Part shown: piece by piece, positions 1 through 5,257 of the stretch
Position numbering within the stretch: position 1 is the stretch's first letter
Layout of the letters: the number at the start of each line of letters is the position of its first letter
Assembly: GCA_021736505.1 (NCBI GenBank)
Contig: JAIPFU010000121.1
Location: forward strand, 1 to 5,257
Reading direction: 5' to 3'
Source of the DNA: Spirochaetia bacterium
GTDB taxonomy: Bacteria > Spirochaetota > Spirochaetia > PWKH01
DNA length: 5,257 bases
Notes under the pieces: model-generated
What the model was told of the DNA's origin: nothing
The model's database searches: none
The model's input: only the letters and a program-made list of their open reading frames with translations
Position numbers and translations under genes: made by a program

Positions 1-832
1 GATGGCGGGTCTCTCTCAAACCCAAATAAAAGATATTATGAACTCAGTAGGAGATGAACTCAAACATTTCTCCATGCAGGAAACACCTCCGTCCATGGCA
101 AAGAAAATTCAGAAGATGTTAGCTGAAAGTATAGGAAATCAGGATCCCTACAAAAAAGTAAAGGATCAAAGCAATGAAAAAGCTCTGTCAGTGTATCCCG
201 AACTCAAGAGAATTGTCGCTGAATCGGATGATAAGCTCCTGACTGCAGTGGAATTAGCCTGTGCAGGAAACATCATCGATTACGGCGTATTCAATAGCGG
301 TCTGGATGTGACCAAAGAGATAATGGATATTATCGGTCAGGAGAACGAATCCATTGCCCATGAAAACAGTGAACTCTTTGCCTATAAAGATTTCACGGAA
401 AAGCTCGCATCCATCAGCAGCATGATTTATATTGGGGACAATACCGGTGAAATCGTTTTTGATCGTGTACTCATCGAAACCATAGCTGAACAGTATCCAT
501 CAGTGAAAATCTATTTTGCAACCCGCGGAGAACCCATCCTCAATGATTGTCTTGTTGAAGATGCTTACGCATGCGGACTTGATAAAACAGCTGAGATTGT
601 ATCTTCCGGGGTCGGTTCCCCTGGACTCATTCTTGATGATGCAAGTGATGAATTTAAAGAGTTGTTTTTTAATGCGGATATGATTATCAGCAAAGGGCAG
701 GGGAATTATGAGGCTCTCTCAGGAACAGAAGCTCCCATTTTCTATCTGCTTATTACAAAATGTAAAGTGATAGCCCAGGATATCGGCAGCGAAATACGTG
801 ATCTCATTTTACGACATGATGGAAACCTGTAA
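1..832 (+). CDS. DUF89/ARMT1-like metal-dependent phosphatase, 5'-partial
   Basis: This is the C-terminal 276 or so residues of a DUF89 (damage-control phosphatase, ARMT1-like) protein. Counting from the Met at base 2, visible family landmarks are QDPYKKVKDQSNEKAL (47-62), the helix motif LACAGNIIDYG (85-95), GDNTGEIVFDR (145-155), TRGEPILND (174-182) and SKGQGNYEAL (230-239). The Asp/Asn of GDN and the later Asp of the ND pair are expected metal ligands, and KGQGNYE is the expected phosphate-side motif. Family members usually begin about 20-25 residues earlier with a CxxC-containing segment (CIPC..RQ-like). That segment is absent here, and the frame is open to base 1, so the ATG at base 2 is probably an internal Met and the gene is cut by the window edge. 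DUF89 enzymes hydrolyse phosphate esters of sugars or damaged metabolites with a divalent metal, in the cytoplasm; the substrate cannot be read from this sequence. The gene ends at TAA 830-832, and deoD follows with its own promoter. Confidence 0.85.
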   Translation, partial: MAGLSQTQIKDIMNSVGDELKHFSMQETPPSMAKKIQKMLAESIGNQDPYKKVKDQSNEKALSVYPELKRIVAESDDKLLTAVELACAGNIIDYGVFNSGLDVTKEIMDIIGQENESIAHENSELFAYKDFTEKLASISSMIYIGDNTGEIVFDRVLIETIAEQYPSVKIYFATRGEPILNDCLVEDAYACGLDKTAEIVSSGVGSPGLILDDASDEFKELFFNADMIISKGQGNYEALSGTEAPIFYLLITKCKVIAQDIGSEIRDLILRHDGNL

Positions 833-858
833 AACCTAGAAAACTGATGCAGCAGCGG

Positions 859-897
859 CACTCTCATGAACAAAATTGATCTCAAGCGAAGAGAGTG
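859..897. repeat. Inverted repeat, 7-bp arms with 25-nt loop
   Basis: CACTCTC (859-865) pairs exactly with GAGAGTG (891-897). Neither strand has a run of T after the stem, so this is not a standard intrinsic terminator for the upstream phosphatase gene. With a 25-nt loop it may be chance or a weak 3' end structure. Confidence 0.25.
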
Positions 898-956
898 GAA
901 AGGGAATATATTGATACCTTCTATTTGAATTTGGGTAATCTAAGACGCTGAAATTA

Positions 957-965
957 TGCTATACT
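957..965 (+). promoter_or_regulatory. Extended -10 promoter of deoD
   Basis: TGC followed by TATACT (960-965) forms a TGn-TATAAT type extended -10, with five of six bases matching the hexamer. No good -35 lies 16-18 bases upstream, which is common for extended -10 promoters. TTGGGT (931-936) is 18 bases from an overlapping weaker hexamer TATGCT (955-960), giving an alternative reading. Transcription would start near 971-973, leaving a leader of about 25 nt before the ATG at 998. That fits the ribosome binding site at 986-992. Confidence 0.55.
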
Positions 966-978
966 GATTATACAGTAT
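961..978. promoter_or_regulatory. Inverted repeat over deoD -10/start, possible operator
   Basis: ATACTG (961-966) and CAGTAT (973-978) are exact inverted copies separated by six bases, making an 18-base site ATACTGATTATACAGTAT. It overlaps the -10 hexamer and the predicted transcription start, where a repressor would block RNA polymerase. No regulator is encoded nearby and I do not recognise the motif. A role in controlling nucleoside phosphorylase expression is inference from position only. Confidence 0.35.
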
Positions 979-985
979 GGAAAAT

Positions 986-992
986 AAAGGAG
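986..992 (+). promoter_or_regulatory. Ribosome binding site that fixes the deoD start
   Basis: AAAGGAG lies five bases before the ATG at 998-1000. It sits inside the longer reading frame that opens at ATG 977, so translation most likely starts at 998. This gives the MATPHI N-terminus known from DeoD proteins. Confidence 0.8.
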
Positions 993-997
993 TGTTT

Positions 998-1708
998 ATG
1001 GCTACACCTCACATAGAAGCACAGGAGCACGAAATTGCAGATTCTGTTCTGCTTCCCGGCGATCCGCTGCGAGCAAAGTATATTGCTGAACAATATTTAG
1101 AAGGACCGGTGAAATTCAATTCAGTTCGAAATATGCTGGGCTATACCGGAACTTGGAAGGGCACAAAGGTATCAGTCATGGGAACAGGTATGGGAATTCC
1201 CTCACATGCTATTTATGTGGAAGAATTATGCAGATTTTACCGGGTAAAAAAACTCATCAGACTTGGATCCTGCGGAGCAATTCAAAAATTTATTCACCTT
1301 CGGGATATTATTCTAGCTATGAGCGCCTGCACCGATTCCTCTCTGAATACAGTTCGTTTCAAGGGTGCCGATTATGCTCCCACAGCAAGTTTTTCTCTTT
1401 TGCACAAAGCCTATGAAACAGCCAAACGAATGCAGCTTAATCCGCATGTAGGTTCTGTGCTAAGCACTGATCTGTTTTATTCCGACGAGGAAAGCCTGCC
1501 CTGGCAGAAGTGGGCGGAATACGCAGTTCTAGGCCTGGAGATGGAAGCCGCAGCCCTGTATACCATTGCAGCAAAATACGGTGCAGAGGCACTTGCCATA
1601 CTTACTGTTTCTGATTCTATCCCTGCCGGGGAGACCACCAGTTCAGAAGAAAGAGAGAAAACATTCACTGATATGATGGAGCTGGCATTAGAAACACTTA
1701 TTATTTAA
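998..1708 (+). CDS. deoD: Purine nucleoside phosphorylase, DeoD type
   Basis: DeoD cleaves purine ribo- and deoxyribonucleosides with phosphate to give the free base and (deoxy)ribose-1-phosphate in cytoplasmic nucleoside salvage. From ATG 998 the product is 236 residues, close to E. coli DeoD (239), and starts MATPHI as that protein does. Expected active-site residues are present: His5, Gly21 in LLPGDPLRAKYIAE, Arg25, Arg44 (VRNMLGYTGTWKG), Arg88 and Ser91 in IRLGSCGA for phosphate binding, Met182-Glu183 in GLEMEAAA for the nucleoside, and the catalytic pair Asp206 (TVSD) and Arg219 (SSEER). MGTGMGIPS (61-69) and ACTDSS (110-115) also match the hexameric PNP-I family. An in-frame ATG at 977 would add seven residues (MENKGVF), but it lies almost at the predicted transcription start and the Shine-Dalgarno is downstream of it. 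The gene is separated by more than 140 bases from both neighbours and appears to be a single-gene unit. Confidence 0.95.
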   Translation: MATPHIEAQEHEIADSVLLPGDPLRAKYIAEQYLEGPVKFNSVRNMLGYTGTWKGTKVSVMGTGMGIPSHAIYVEELCRFYRVKKLIRLGSCGAIQKFIHLRDIILAMSACTDSSLNTVRFKGADYAPTASFSLLHKAYETAKRMQLNPHVGSVLSTDLFYSDEESLPWQKWAEYAVLGLEMEAAALYTIAAKYGAEALAILTVSDSIPAGETTSSEEREKTFTDMMELALETLII

Positions 1709-1832
1709 TTAGTATGCTAAAAGAAGCAATGTGAGAAGAGTAAATAATAGTAAAAAATAATTATATGTAATAAAAAGAATAAATTTTATGTCCTTGAAAA
1801 GTTTTATAAAAAGTGCAATGATATATGTAGAA
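1709..1832. other. Strongly A/T-rich gap upstream of sps
   Basis: By hand count this stretch has about 20% G+C, far lower than the flanking genes. It contains A-runs and T-runs between deoD and the sps ribosome binding site. I see no stem followed by a T-run that would end deoD transcription. The A/T tracts may act as an UP element for the sps promoter or may simply be a relaxed intergenic region. Confidence 0.5.
1794..1822 (+). promoter_or_regulatory. Candidate sigma-70 promoter for sps
   Basis: TTGAAA (1794-1799, five of six matches to TTGACA) is followed after 17 bases by AATGAT (1817-1822, four of six matches to TATAAT). The -10 hexamer is preceded by TGC, an extended -10 arrangement. 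Transcription would start near 1829, about 25 bases before the sps ATG. In such A/T-rich DNA chance matches are common, so this is tentative. Confidence 0.4.
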
Positions 1833-1836
1833 ACCT

Positions 1837-1845
1837 AAAGGAAGG
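1837..1845 (+). promoter_or_regulatory. Ribosome binding site of sps
   Basis: AAAGGAAGG ends nine bases before the ATG at 1855. It supports that start, and the protein's N-terminus (MYICLINIHGLLR) matches the first beta strand of the GT-B fold. Confidence 0.7.
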
Positions 1846-1854
1846 TGTGCTGAT

Positions 1855-4014
1855 ATGTACATATGTTTGATAAATATTCATGGACTCTTAAGAAGTGAGA
1901 ATATTGAAATGGGCAGGGATGCCGATACCGGAGGACAAACTAGATATGTCCTGGAAATGGTAAAGGAACTTTCAACTCACAAAGATGTAAAAGTTGATAT
2001 AATGACCAGGCGCATACAGGATAAACGCGTCTCCAATGACTATAGTAAAAAGATTGAGGAAATATCGGATAACTGCAGAATTGTGCGCTTAGCCTGCGGC
2101 GGGAAAAAGTATGTACGCAAAGAGAGGCTCTGGCCTGAACTGGATGAATTTGTCGATAACTTGGTTGAATATTTCCGGCAGCAGAAAAAGATACCGGATG
2201 TAGTGCATGGGCATTATGCCGACGGGGGATATGTGGCCAGGGAAGTTGCCCGCATATTTGGAATTCCCTTTGTTTTTACCGGTCACTCCCTGGGAAGAAA
2301 CAAGATCTCATATCTTAAGTCGGTTGGTATTTCTGAAGAGAAACTGAAACAGTACTATCACATTTATGAGCGTATCAGACATGAAGAATACAGTATTCGT
2401 GATGCGGATATGGTAATAACCAGCACTGAATTTGAAAGGGATGAACTCTATAAGGATTATGAGCATAAGAAAGATGCGAAATTCTGCGTTATTCCTCCTG
2501 GGGTGGATCTCAACAGTTTTTTTCCCTACTACCATTATGAAATACAGGATCCGTCTATAACGGAAGACCAGAAAATGGCTCAGTATGAACTGCTTCAGAA
2601 ACTTCAGCGTTTCCACTTGACCCCTGAAAAACCGGTAATTCTGGCGCTCTGCAGGCCGGAACGCAGAAAGAATATCGATCTTCTCATTGATGTCTACGGG
2701 AACAGCAAGGAGCTGCAGGCTATAGCTAATCTGGCCATATTTGCGGGGATCAGGGATGATATAAATGCCATGGAGGAGGGGGAGAAGCAGGTGCTCACCG
2801 ATATGCTCCTGCTTATGGACCGGTATGACTTGTACGGAAAAATGGCCATTCCCAAGCACCACAACCCCTTTACCGATGTACCGGAAATGTACCGCATAGC
2901 AGCCATGCGAAAGGGCGTTTTTGTCAGCGCTGCTGCTTTGGAGAATTTTGGTTTAACCTTCATAGAGGCTTCAGCTACGGGACTTCCATTTGTCGCTACG
3001 AATAAAGGCGGAGTTAAGGATATCGAGAAAAACTGCAGCAGCGGCATGCTGGTTGATGTAGATGACCCGAAGCAGTTGGAAAAAGCTATTCGTAAGATTC
3101 TCACTGACGAGGAGACCTGGACTAAGCTTTCGGAACAGGGAATACAGAATACAAGAAATGTCTACAGCTGGTCAGTTCATACCCAAACGTATCTCAAAGA
3201 GCTTGAGAAAATTATACGTACATATCAGAGTGATGCAAAGCATCCTGAGGTAAATCAGAAAATCGGAAAACGTATCGGCAGGATTGAAAAATTTCTGATT
3301 GTTGATATTGATGATACCCTTACCGGAGATTCTGACAGCCTGAATGAGCTGAAGGGGATTCTTCGGGAGAAACGGGATAGTCTCGGTTTCGGTGTTGCCA
3401 CAGGAAGAGATTTGGAATCTGCCAGAGCTATCCTTGAGGAGCTGAACATGCCGACCCCCGATGTGCTTATTACATCTGTGGGGACTGAAATTTATTACGG
3501 CCCGGACTTTAATCAGGATAAGGGCTGGTCTCATTATATTCGACGGCGATGGTACCCTGAGCGGGTCTATGACGCCCTTGATAAATTTCCGGAACTCAAG
3601 CGGCAGCCCGAAGATGGTACGCAACGGGATTTTAAGGTGAGTTATTTTGTCAAGGAAGGCACATATCACAAGGATCTGCCCCCGGCTATTCATACTAAAC
3701 TGGATGCTGAGAAGTGCGGCTATAATCTGATTGTCTCCCAGGATGCATACGTTGATGTTATCCCCTACCGCAGCTCCAAGGGTAACGCTATAAAATATAT
3801 TGCATGGAAATGGAGCCTGGATATCAGGGATGTGATTACCGCCGGAGACTCGGGAAATGATTTAGATATGCTTTCCGGGGCAATGAAATCAATTATTGTT
3901 GCCAACCATGAAAAAAAACTTGATAGCCTGAAAAAATCCCGGAAAACCTATTTTTCCAGCAAGGCTCATGCTGCTGGAATTATTGACGGGCTTGAACACT
4001 ACAAAATACTGTAA
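1855..4014 (+). CDS. sps: Sucrose-phosphate synthase fused to a HAD sucrose-phosphate phosphatase domain
   Basis: The 719-residue cytoplasmic enzyme has two parts. Residues 1 to about 460 are a GT4 (GT-B) glycosyltransferase of the sucrose-phosphate synthase type: HG near the N-terminus, DTGGQTRYV (24-32), HGHYADGGYVA (118-128), TGHSLGRNK (142-150), VIPPGVD (212-218), RPERRKN (267-273) and the donor-binding E-x7-E pair Glu363/Glu371 in ENFGLTFIEA. It should join UDP- or ADP-glucose to fructose-6-phosphate. Residues 479-719 are a HAD-IIB phosphatase domain. Motif I is DIDDT (nucleophile Asp484, acid Asp486), motif II is ITSVGTEIYYG (Thr540), motif III is SSKGNAIKY (Lys642) and motif IV is GDSGNDLDML (Asp665, Asp669). 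All are intact, so the protein may also dephosphorylate sucrose-6-phosphate. Many two-domain homologues have lost these residues. A related specificity, such as mannosylfructose-phosphate synthesis, cannot be excluded by eye. Its own promoter and an A/T-rich leader precede it; the next gene is convergent. Confidence 0.9.
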   Translation: MYICLINIHGLLRSENIEMGRDADTGGQTRYVLEMVKELSTHKDVKVDIMTRRIQDKRVSNDYSKKIEEISDNCRIVRLACGGKKYVRKERLWPELDEFVDNLVEYFRQQKKIPDVVHGHYADGGYVAREVARIFGIPFVFTGHSLGRNKISYLKSVGISEEKLKQYYHIYERIRHEEYSIRDADMVITSTEFERDELYKDYEHKKDAKFCVIPPGVDLNSFFPYYHYEIQDPSITEDQKMAQYELLQKLQRFHLTPEKPVILALCRPERRKNIDLLIDVYGNSKELQAIANLAIFAGIRDDINAMEEGEKQVLTDMLLLMDRYDLYGKMAIPKHHNPFTDVPEMYRIAAMRKGVFVSAAALENFGLTFIEASATGLPFVATNKGGVKDIEKNCSSGMLVDVDDPKQLEKAIRKILTDEETWTKLSEQGIQNTRNVYSWSVHTQTYLKELEKIIRTYQSDAKHPEVNQKIGKRIGRIEKFLIVDIDDTLTGDSDSLNELKGILREKRDSLGFGVATGRDLESARAILEELNMPTPDVLITSVGTEIYYGPDFNQDKGWSHYIRRRWYPERVYDALDKFPELKRQPEDGTQRDFKVSYFVKEGTYHKDLPPAIHTKLDAEKCGYNLIVSQDAYVDVIPYRSSKGNAIKYIAWKWSLDIRDVITAGDSGNDLDMLSGAMKSIIVANHEKKLDSLKKSRKTYFSSKAHAAGIIDGLEHYKIL

Positions 4015-4051
4015 ATATTGTACTGTAAAGCTAAAAGGTACAGTAAAGCTA
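4007..4051 (+). repeat. Short repeats at the 3' end of sps
   Basis: TACTGTAAA occurs at 4007-4015 (overlapping the sps stop) and 4021-4029, and recurs as TACAGTAAA at 4039-4047. The last two extend to a 14-base direct repeat with one mismatch, GTACTGTAAAGCTA (4020-4033) and GTACAGTAAAGCTA (4038-4051). Because TACTGTA is the reverse complement of TACAGTA, 4021-4027 and 4039-4045 can also form a 7-bp hairpin with an 11-base loop. No T-run follows, so it is at best a weak 3' end structure for sps mRNA. Confidence 0.5.
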
Positions 4052-4053
4052 TG

Positions 4054-4081
4054 AAAAAAAGGTCCGGGAAAAACCGGACCT
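4054..4081 (-). terminator. Intrinsic terminator for the - strand glycerate kinase gene
   Basis: AGGTCCGG (4060-4067) and CCGGACCT (4074-4081) form a perfect 8-bp G/C-rich stem with a 6-base loop. Seven A residues (4054-4060) adjoin the left arm. Read on the - strand these are a seven-base U tract right after the stem, the classic Rho-independent layout. On the + strand the stem is followed by GCTGTCTGTG, with no U tract, so it should not work well for sps. It lies about 80 bases beyond the glycerate kinase stop codon. Confidence 0.85.
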
Positions 4082-4108
4082 GCTGTCTGTGATCTAAAGA
4101 GTGAATAA

Positions 4109-4138
4109 CGATAATAAAAGCTGCGATCATAAAAGCTA
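4109..4138. repeat. Imperfect tandem repeat, 15-base unit
   Basis: CGATAATAAAAGCTG (4109-4123) is followed directly by CGATCATAAAAGCTA (4124-4138), 13 of 15 bases identical. It lies in the 3' untranslated region of the convergent glycerate kinase gene. The core AAAGCT is shared with the two repeats on the other side of the terminator (4027-4032 and 4045-4050). Function unknown. Confidence 0.5.
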
Positions 4139-4160
4139 ATTACGCATGTTTCGGCAGCTG

Positions 4161-5257
4161 CTATCTGTTTCTCATACGCATTCCCATGCGTATCATTCTC
4201 ATGGCTCGTTCAGCTGCATCAACCATCAATTCTCGGGATTGACTCATAGCTTCTTTCAGAGGCATAGCTCGGTTAACATTGCTCATAACACTATCGATAC
4301 CATTATCATAGACCGCAGATATACCATCTCCAATATCGCCGACCATGGCCAGGACGGGGACATTAAAGCGTTTTGCGAATTTCGCAACCCCAACAGGCGC
4401 CTTGCCGAAGATCGATTGTCCGTCCATTTTACCTTCACCGGTAATAACTAAATCAGCGTTCCGTACGTGGGAATTAAAATCAATGGCATCTAAGACAGCT
4501 TCTATCCCTGAACGCAGGGTCCCTCCGGCAAAAACCATCAGACCAAAGCCCAACCCACCTGCTGCACCACTTCCTGGGGTTTCTGACTTATCCTGGCCAT
4601 TATGGTTTTCAACCAGGGCAGCTAGATGCTTCAAATTTTGGTCAAGTTGCTTGACCATCTCAGAGGAGGCTCCTTTCTGTGGTCCGTACACAGCCGAAGC
4701 ACCGCTATCACCGCACAGGGGATTCGAAACATCACACATGATCTCAATCTCAACTTGATCCAGTTCAGGCAGCCTCTGCGACATATCTATAGTCTCAATG
4801 CTTTTCAGACTTCCGCCGCCGTATCCGATTTCATTTCCGCTGCTGTCGCGAAAGGAGACGCCAAGAGCCTGAGCCATACCGACCCCGCCGTCGTTGGTTG
4901 CACTTCCGCCGATACCGATGAGAATTTTTCTGCAGCCCTGGGAAACGGCATCGCGAATTAGCTCTCCCGTCCCGTAGGTAGTCGTTAGTAGAGGATTTTT
5001 CTTTTCATCCGGGACTAACGGCAGACCTGAAGCTGCGGCCATTTCGATGATTGCAACGTTTTCAGCTAGACCGTAGGATGCTTCAACGGGTTCACCCAAG
5101 GGACCGGTTACAGAAACGGTTCGCATGCTGCCGTTCATTTCATGAACCACCGCATCAACTGTTCCTTCCCCGCCGTCGCCTATGGGAATATAAGAAATTT
5201 CTGCTTCCGGAAACACACGCAGGACTCCTTCCCCGATTTTTTCAGCCACCGTTAGTG
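4161..5257 (-). CDS. Glycerate kinase, type 1 (GarK/GlxK family), 5'-partial
   Basis: This ATP-dependent cytoplasmic enzyme phosphorylates D-glycerate, normally to 2-phosphoglycerate, feeding glycolysis from glyoxylate, glucarate or serine-type routes. The frame is open to the window edge. GTG at 5247-5249 looks like a start but is preceded in frame by codons for (S)LT, giving SLTVAEKIGEG, which matches the family's conserved SFK.SLTA..VA stretch; so it is an internal Val and about 15-20 N-terminal residues are missing. Counting from that Val, motifs are PIGDGGEGT (22-30), TYGTGELI (91-98), GIGGSATNDGG (112-122), CDVSNPLCG with YGPQKGA (172-194), PGSGAAGGLGFGL (225-237) and TGEGKMDGQS.FGKAP (270-285). 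All are hallmarks of the GK-I family. The inferred full length, near 380, equals the usual family length. The C-terminus is rich in Met and Arg (MRMIRMGMRMRNR). garK and glxK cannot be told apart by eye. It is convergent with sps and has its own terminator downstream. Confidence 0.93.
   Translation of the reverse strand, partial: LTVAEKIGEGVLRVFPEAEISYIPIGDGGEGTVDAVVHEMNGSMRTVSVTGPLGEPVEASYGLAENVAIIEMAAASGLPLVPDEKKNPLLTTTYGTGELIRDAVSQGCRKILIGIGGSATNDGGVGMAQALGVSFRDSSGNEIGYGGGSLKSIETIDMSQRLPELDQVEIEIMCDVSNPLCGDSGASAVYGPQKGASSEMVKQLDQNLKHLAALVENHNGQDKSETPGSGAAGGLGFGLMVFAGGTLRSGIEAVLDAIDFNSHVRNADLVITGEGKMDGQSIFGKAPVGVAKFAKRFNVPVLAMVGDIGDGISAVYDNGIDSVMSNVNRAMPLKEAMSQSRELMVDAAERAMRMIRMGMRMRNR
4174..4193. 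repeat. Perfect 8-bp inverted repeat inside the 3' end of the glycerate kinase gene
   Basis: ATACGCAT (4174-4181) and ATGCGTAT (4186-4193) are exact inverted copies around a four-base loop (TCCC). They lie in the codons for the Met/Arg-rich tail. A further TACGCAT copy lies just past the stop codon at 4141-4147. The mRNA could form a tight hairpin 10-30 bases before the stop codon. Confidence 0.5.

Noticed and set aside
866..928. Possible 20-residue ORF (MNKIDLKRREWKGNILIPSI) between the phosphatase gene and deoD
   Set aside because: No Shine-Dalgarno before the ATG, no recognisable homology, and it spans the inverted repeat at 859-897. A frame this short is expected by chance.
977..997. ATG at 977 as the deoD start
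   Set aside because: The ribosome binding site lies downstream of it, it sits almost at the predicted transcription start, and the DeoD family N-terminus MATPHI starts at 998.
2308..2862. Long open frame on the - strand (184 codons), and another at 3172-3693
   Set aside because: Both lie entirely inside sps, which has full-length motif support. The translations show no family motifs and no sensible start signals.
4007..4051. Short repeats as a CRISPR array or attachment site
   Set aside because: Units of 9-14 bases with uneven 14- and 18-base spacing and no spacers, cas genes or integrase nearby.
4060..4081. The same hairpin as a terminator for sps
   Set aside because: On the + strand the stem is followed by GCTGTCTGTG, with no U tract. 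The A-run is on the wrong side for + strand termination.
4345..4758. Open frames on the + strand within 4146-4961
   Set aside because: They are antisense to the glycerate kinase gene, whose conserved motifs span the whole region. Their translations look like reverse-strand shadows.
5247..5249. GTG as the true start of the glycerate kinase gene
   Set aside because: The frame continues upstream with codons for (S)LT, matching the conserved N-terminal SLT stretch of the family. The gene is simply cut by the window edge.

Overview
This is a bacterial chromosomal window that looks metabolic rather than mobile. It holds four protein-coding genes. Three lie on the + strand and one, at the right end, is convergent on the - strand. 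The first and last genes are cut by the window edges. I saw no tRNA, rRNA, CRISPR array, transposase, phage gene or attachment site. GC content looks moderate in the genes (roughly 40-45% by eye, not computed), and the intergenic gap before the third gene is very A/T-rich. Shine-Dalgarno sites are purine-rich (AAAGGAG). The gene set would fit an anaerobic or salt-adapted bacterium such as a clostridium, halanaerobe or spirochaete, but the sequence alone does not settle the taxon.

Layout. Bases 1-832 hold the 3' part of a DUF89/ARMT1-like metal-dependent phosphatase whose N-terminal tip lies off the window. Bases 833-997 are a gap with a good extended -10 promoter, overlapped by an inverted repeat. 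Bases 998-1708 hold deoD, a hexameric-type purine nucleoside phosphorylase; its start is best placed at 998, not at the ATG at 977. Bases 1709-1854 are an A/T-rich gap with a plausible promoter and a ribosome binding site. Bases 1855-4014 hold a two-domain sucrose-phosphate synthase with a C-terminal HAD phosphatase domain that keeps its catalytic motifs. Bases 4015-4160 are a convergent gap with short repeats and a strong intrinsic terminator that works for the - strand. Bases 4161-5257 (- strand) hold a type-1 glycerate kinase that runs off the right edge.

How the genes relate. The sps gene alone could carry out both steps of sucrose synthesis: UDP-glucose plus fructose-6-phosphate to sucrose-6-phosphate, then to sucrose. 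Sucrose would be made as a compatible solute or reserve. Glycerate kinase feeds D-glycerate into lower glycolysis, and DeoD salvages purine nucleosides and yields (deoxy)ribose-1-phosphate. The DUF89 protein may remove unwanted phosphometabolites. All act on phosphorylated sugars or sugar acids, but gaps of about 145-165 bases and separate signals suggest independent transcription units rather than one operon. I found no convincing new multi-gene system. The most useful observations are the intact bifunctional sucrose enzyme, the promoter/operator arrangement at deoD, and the structured convergent gap.
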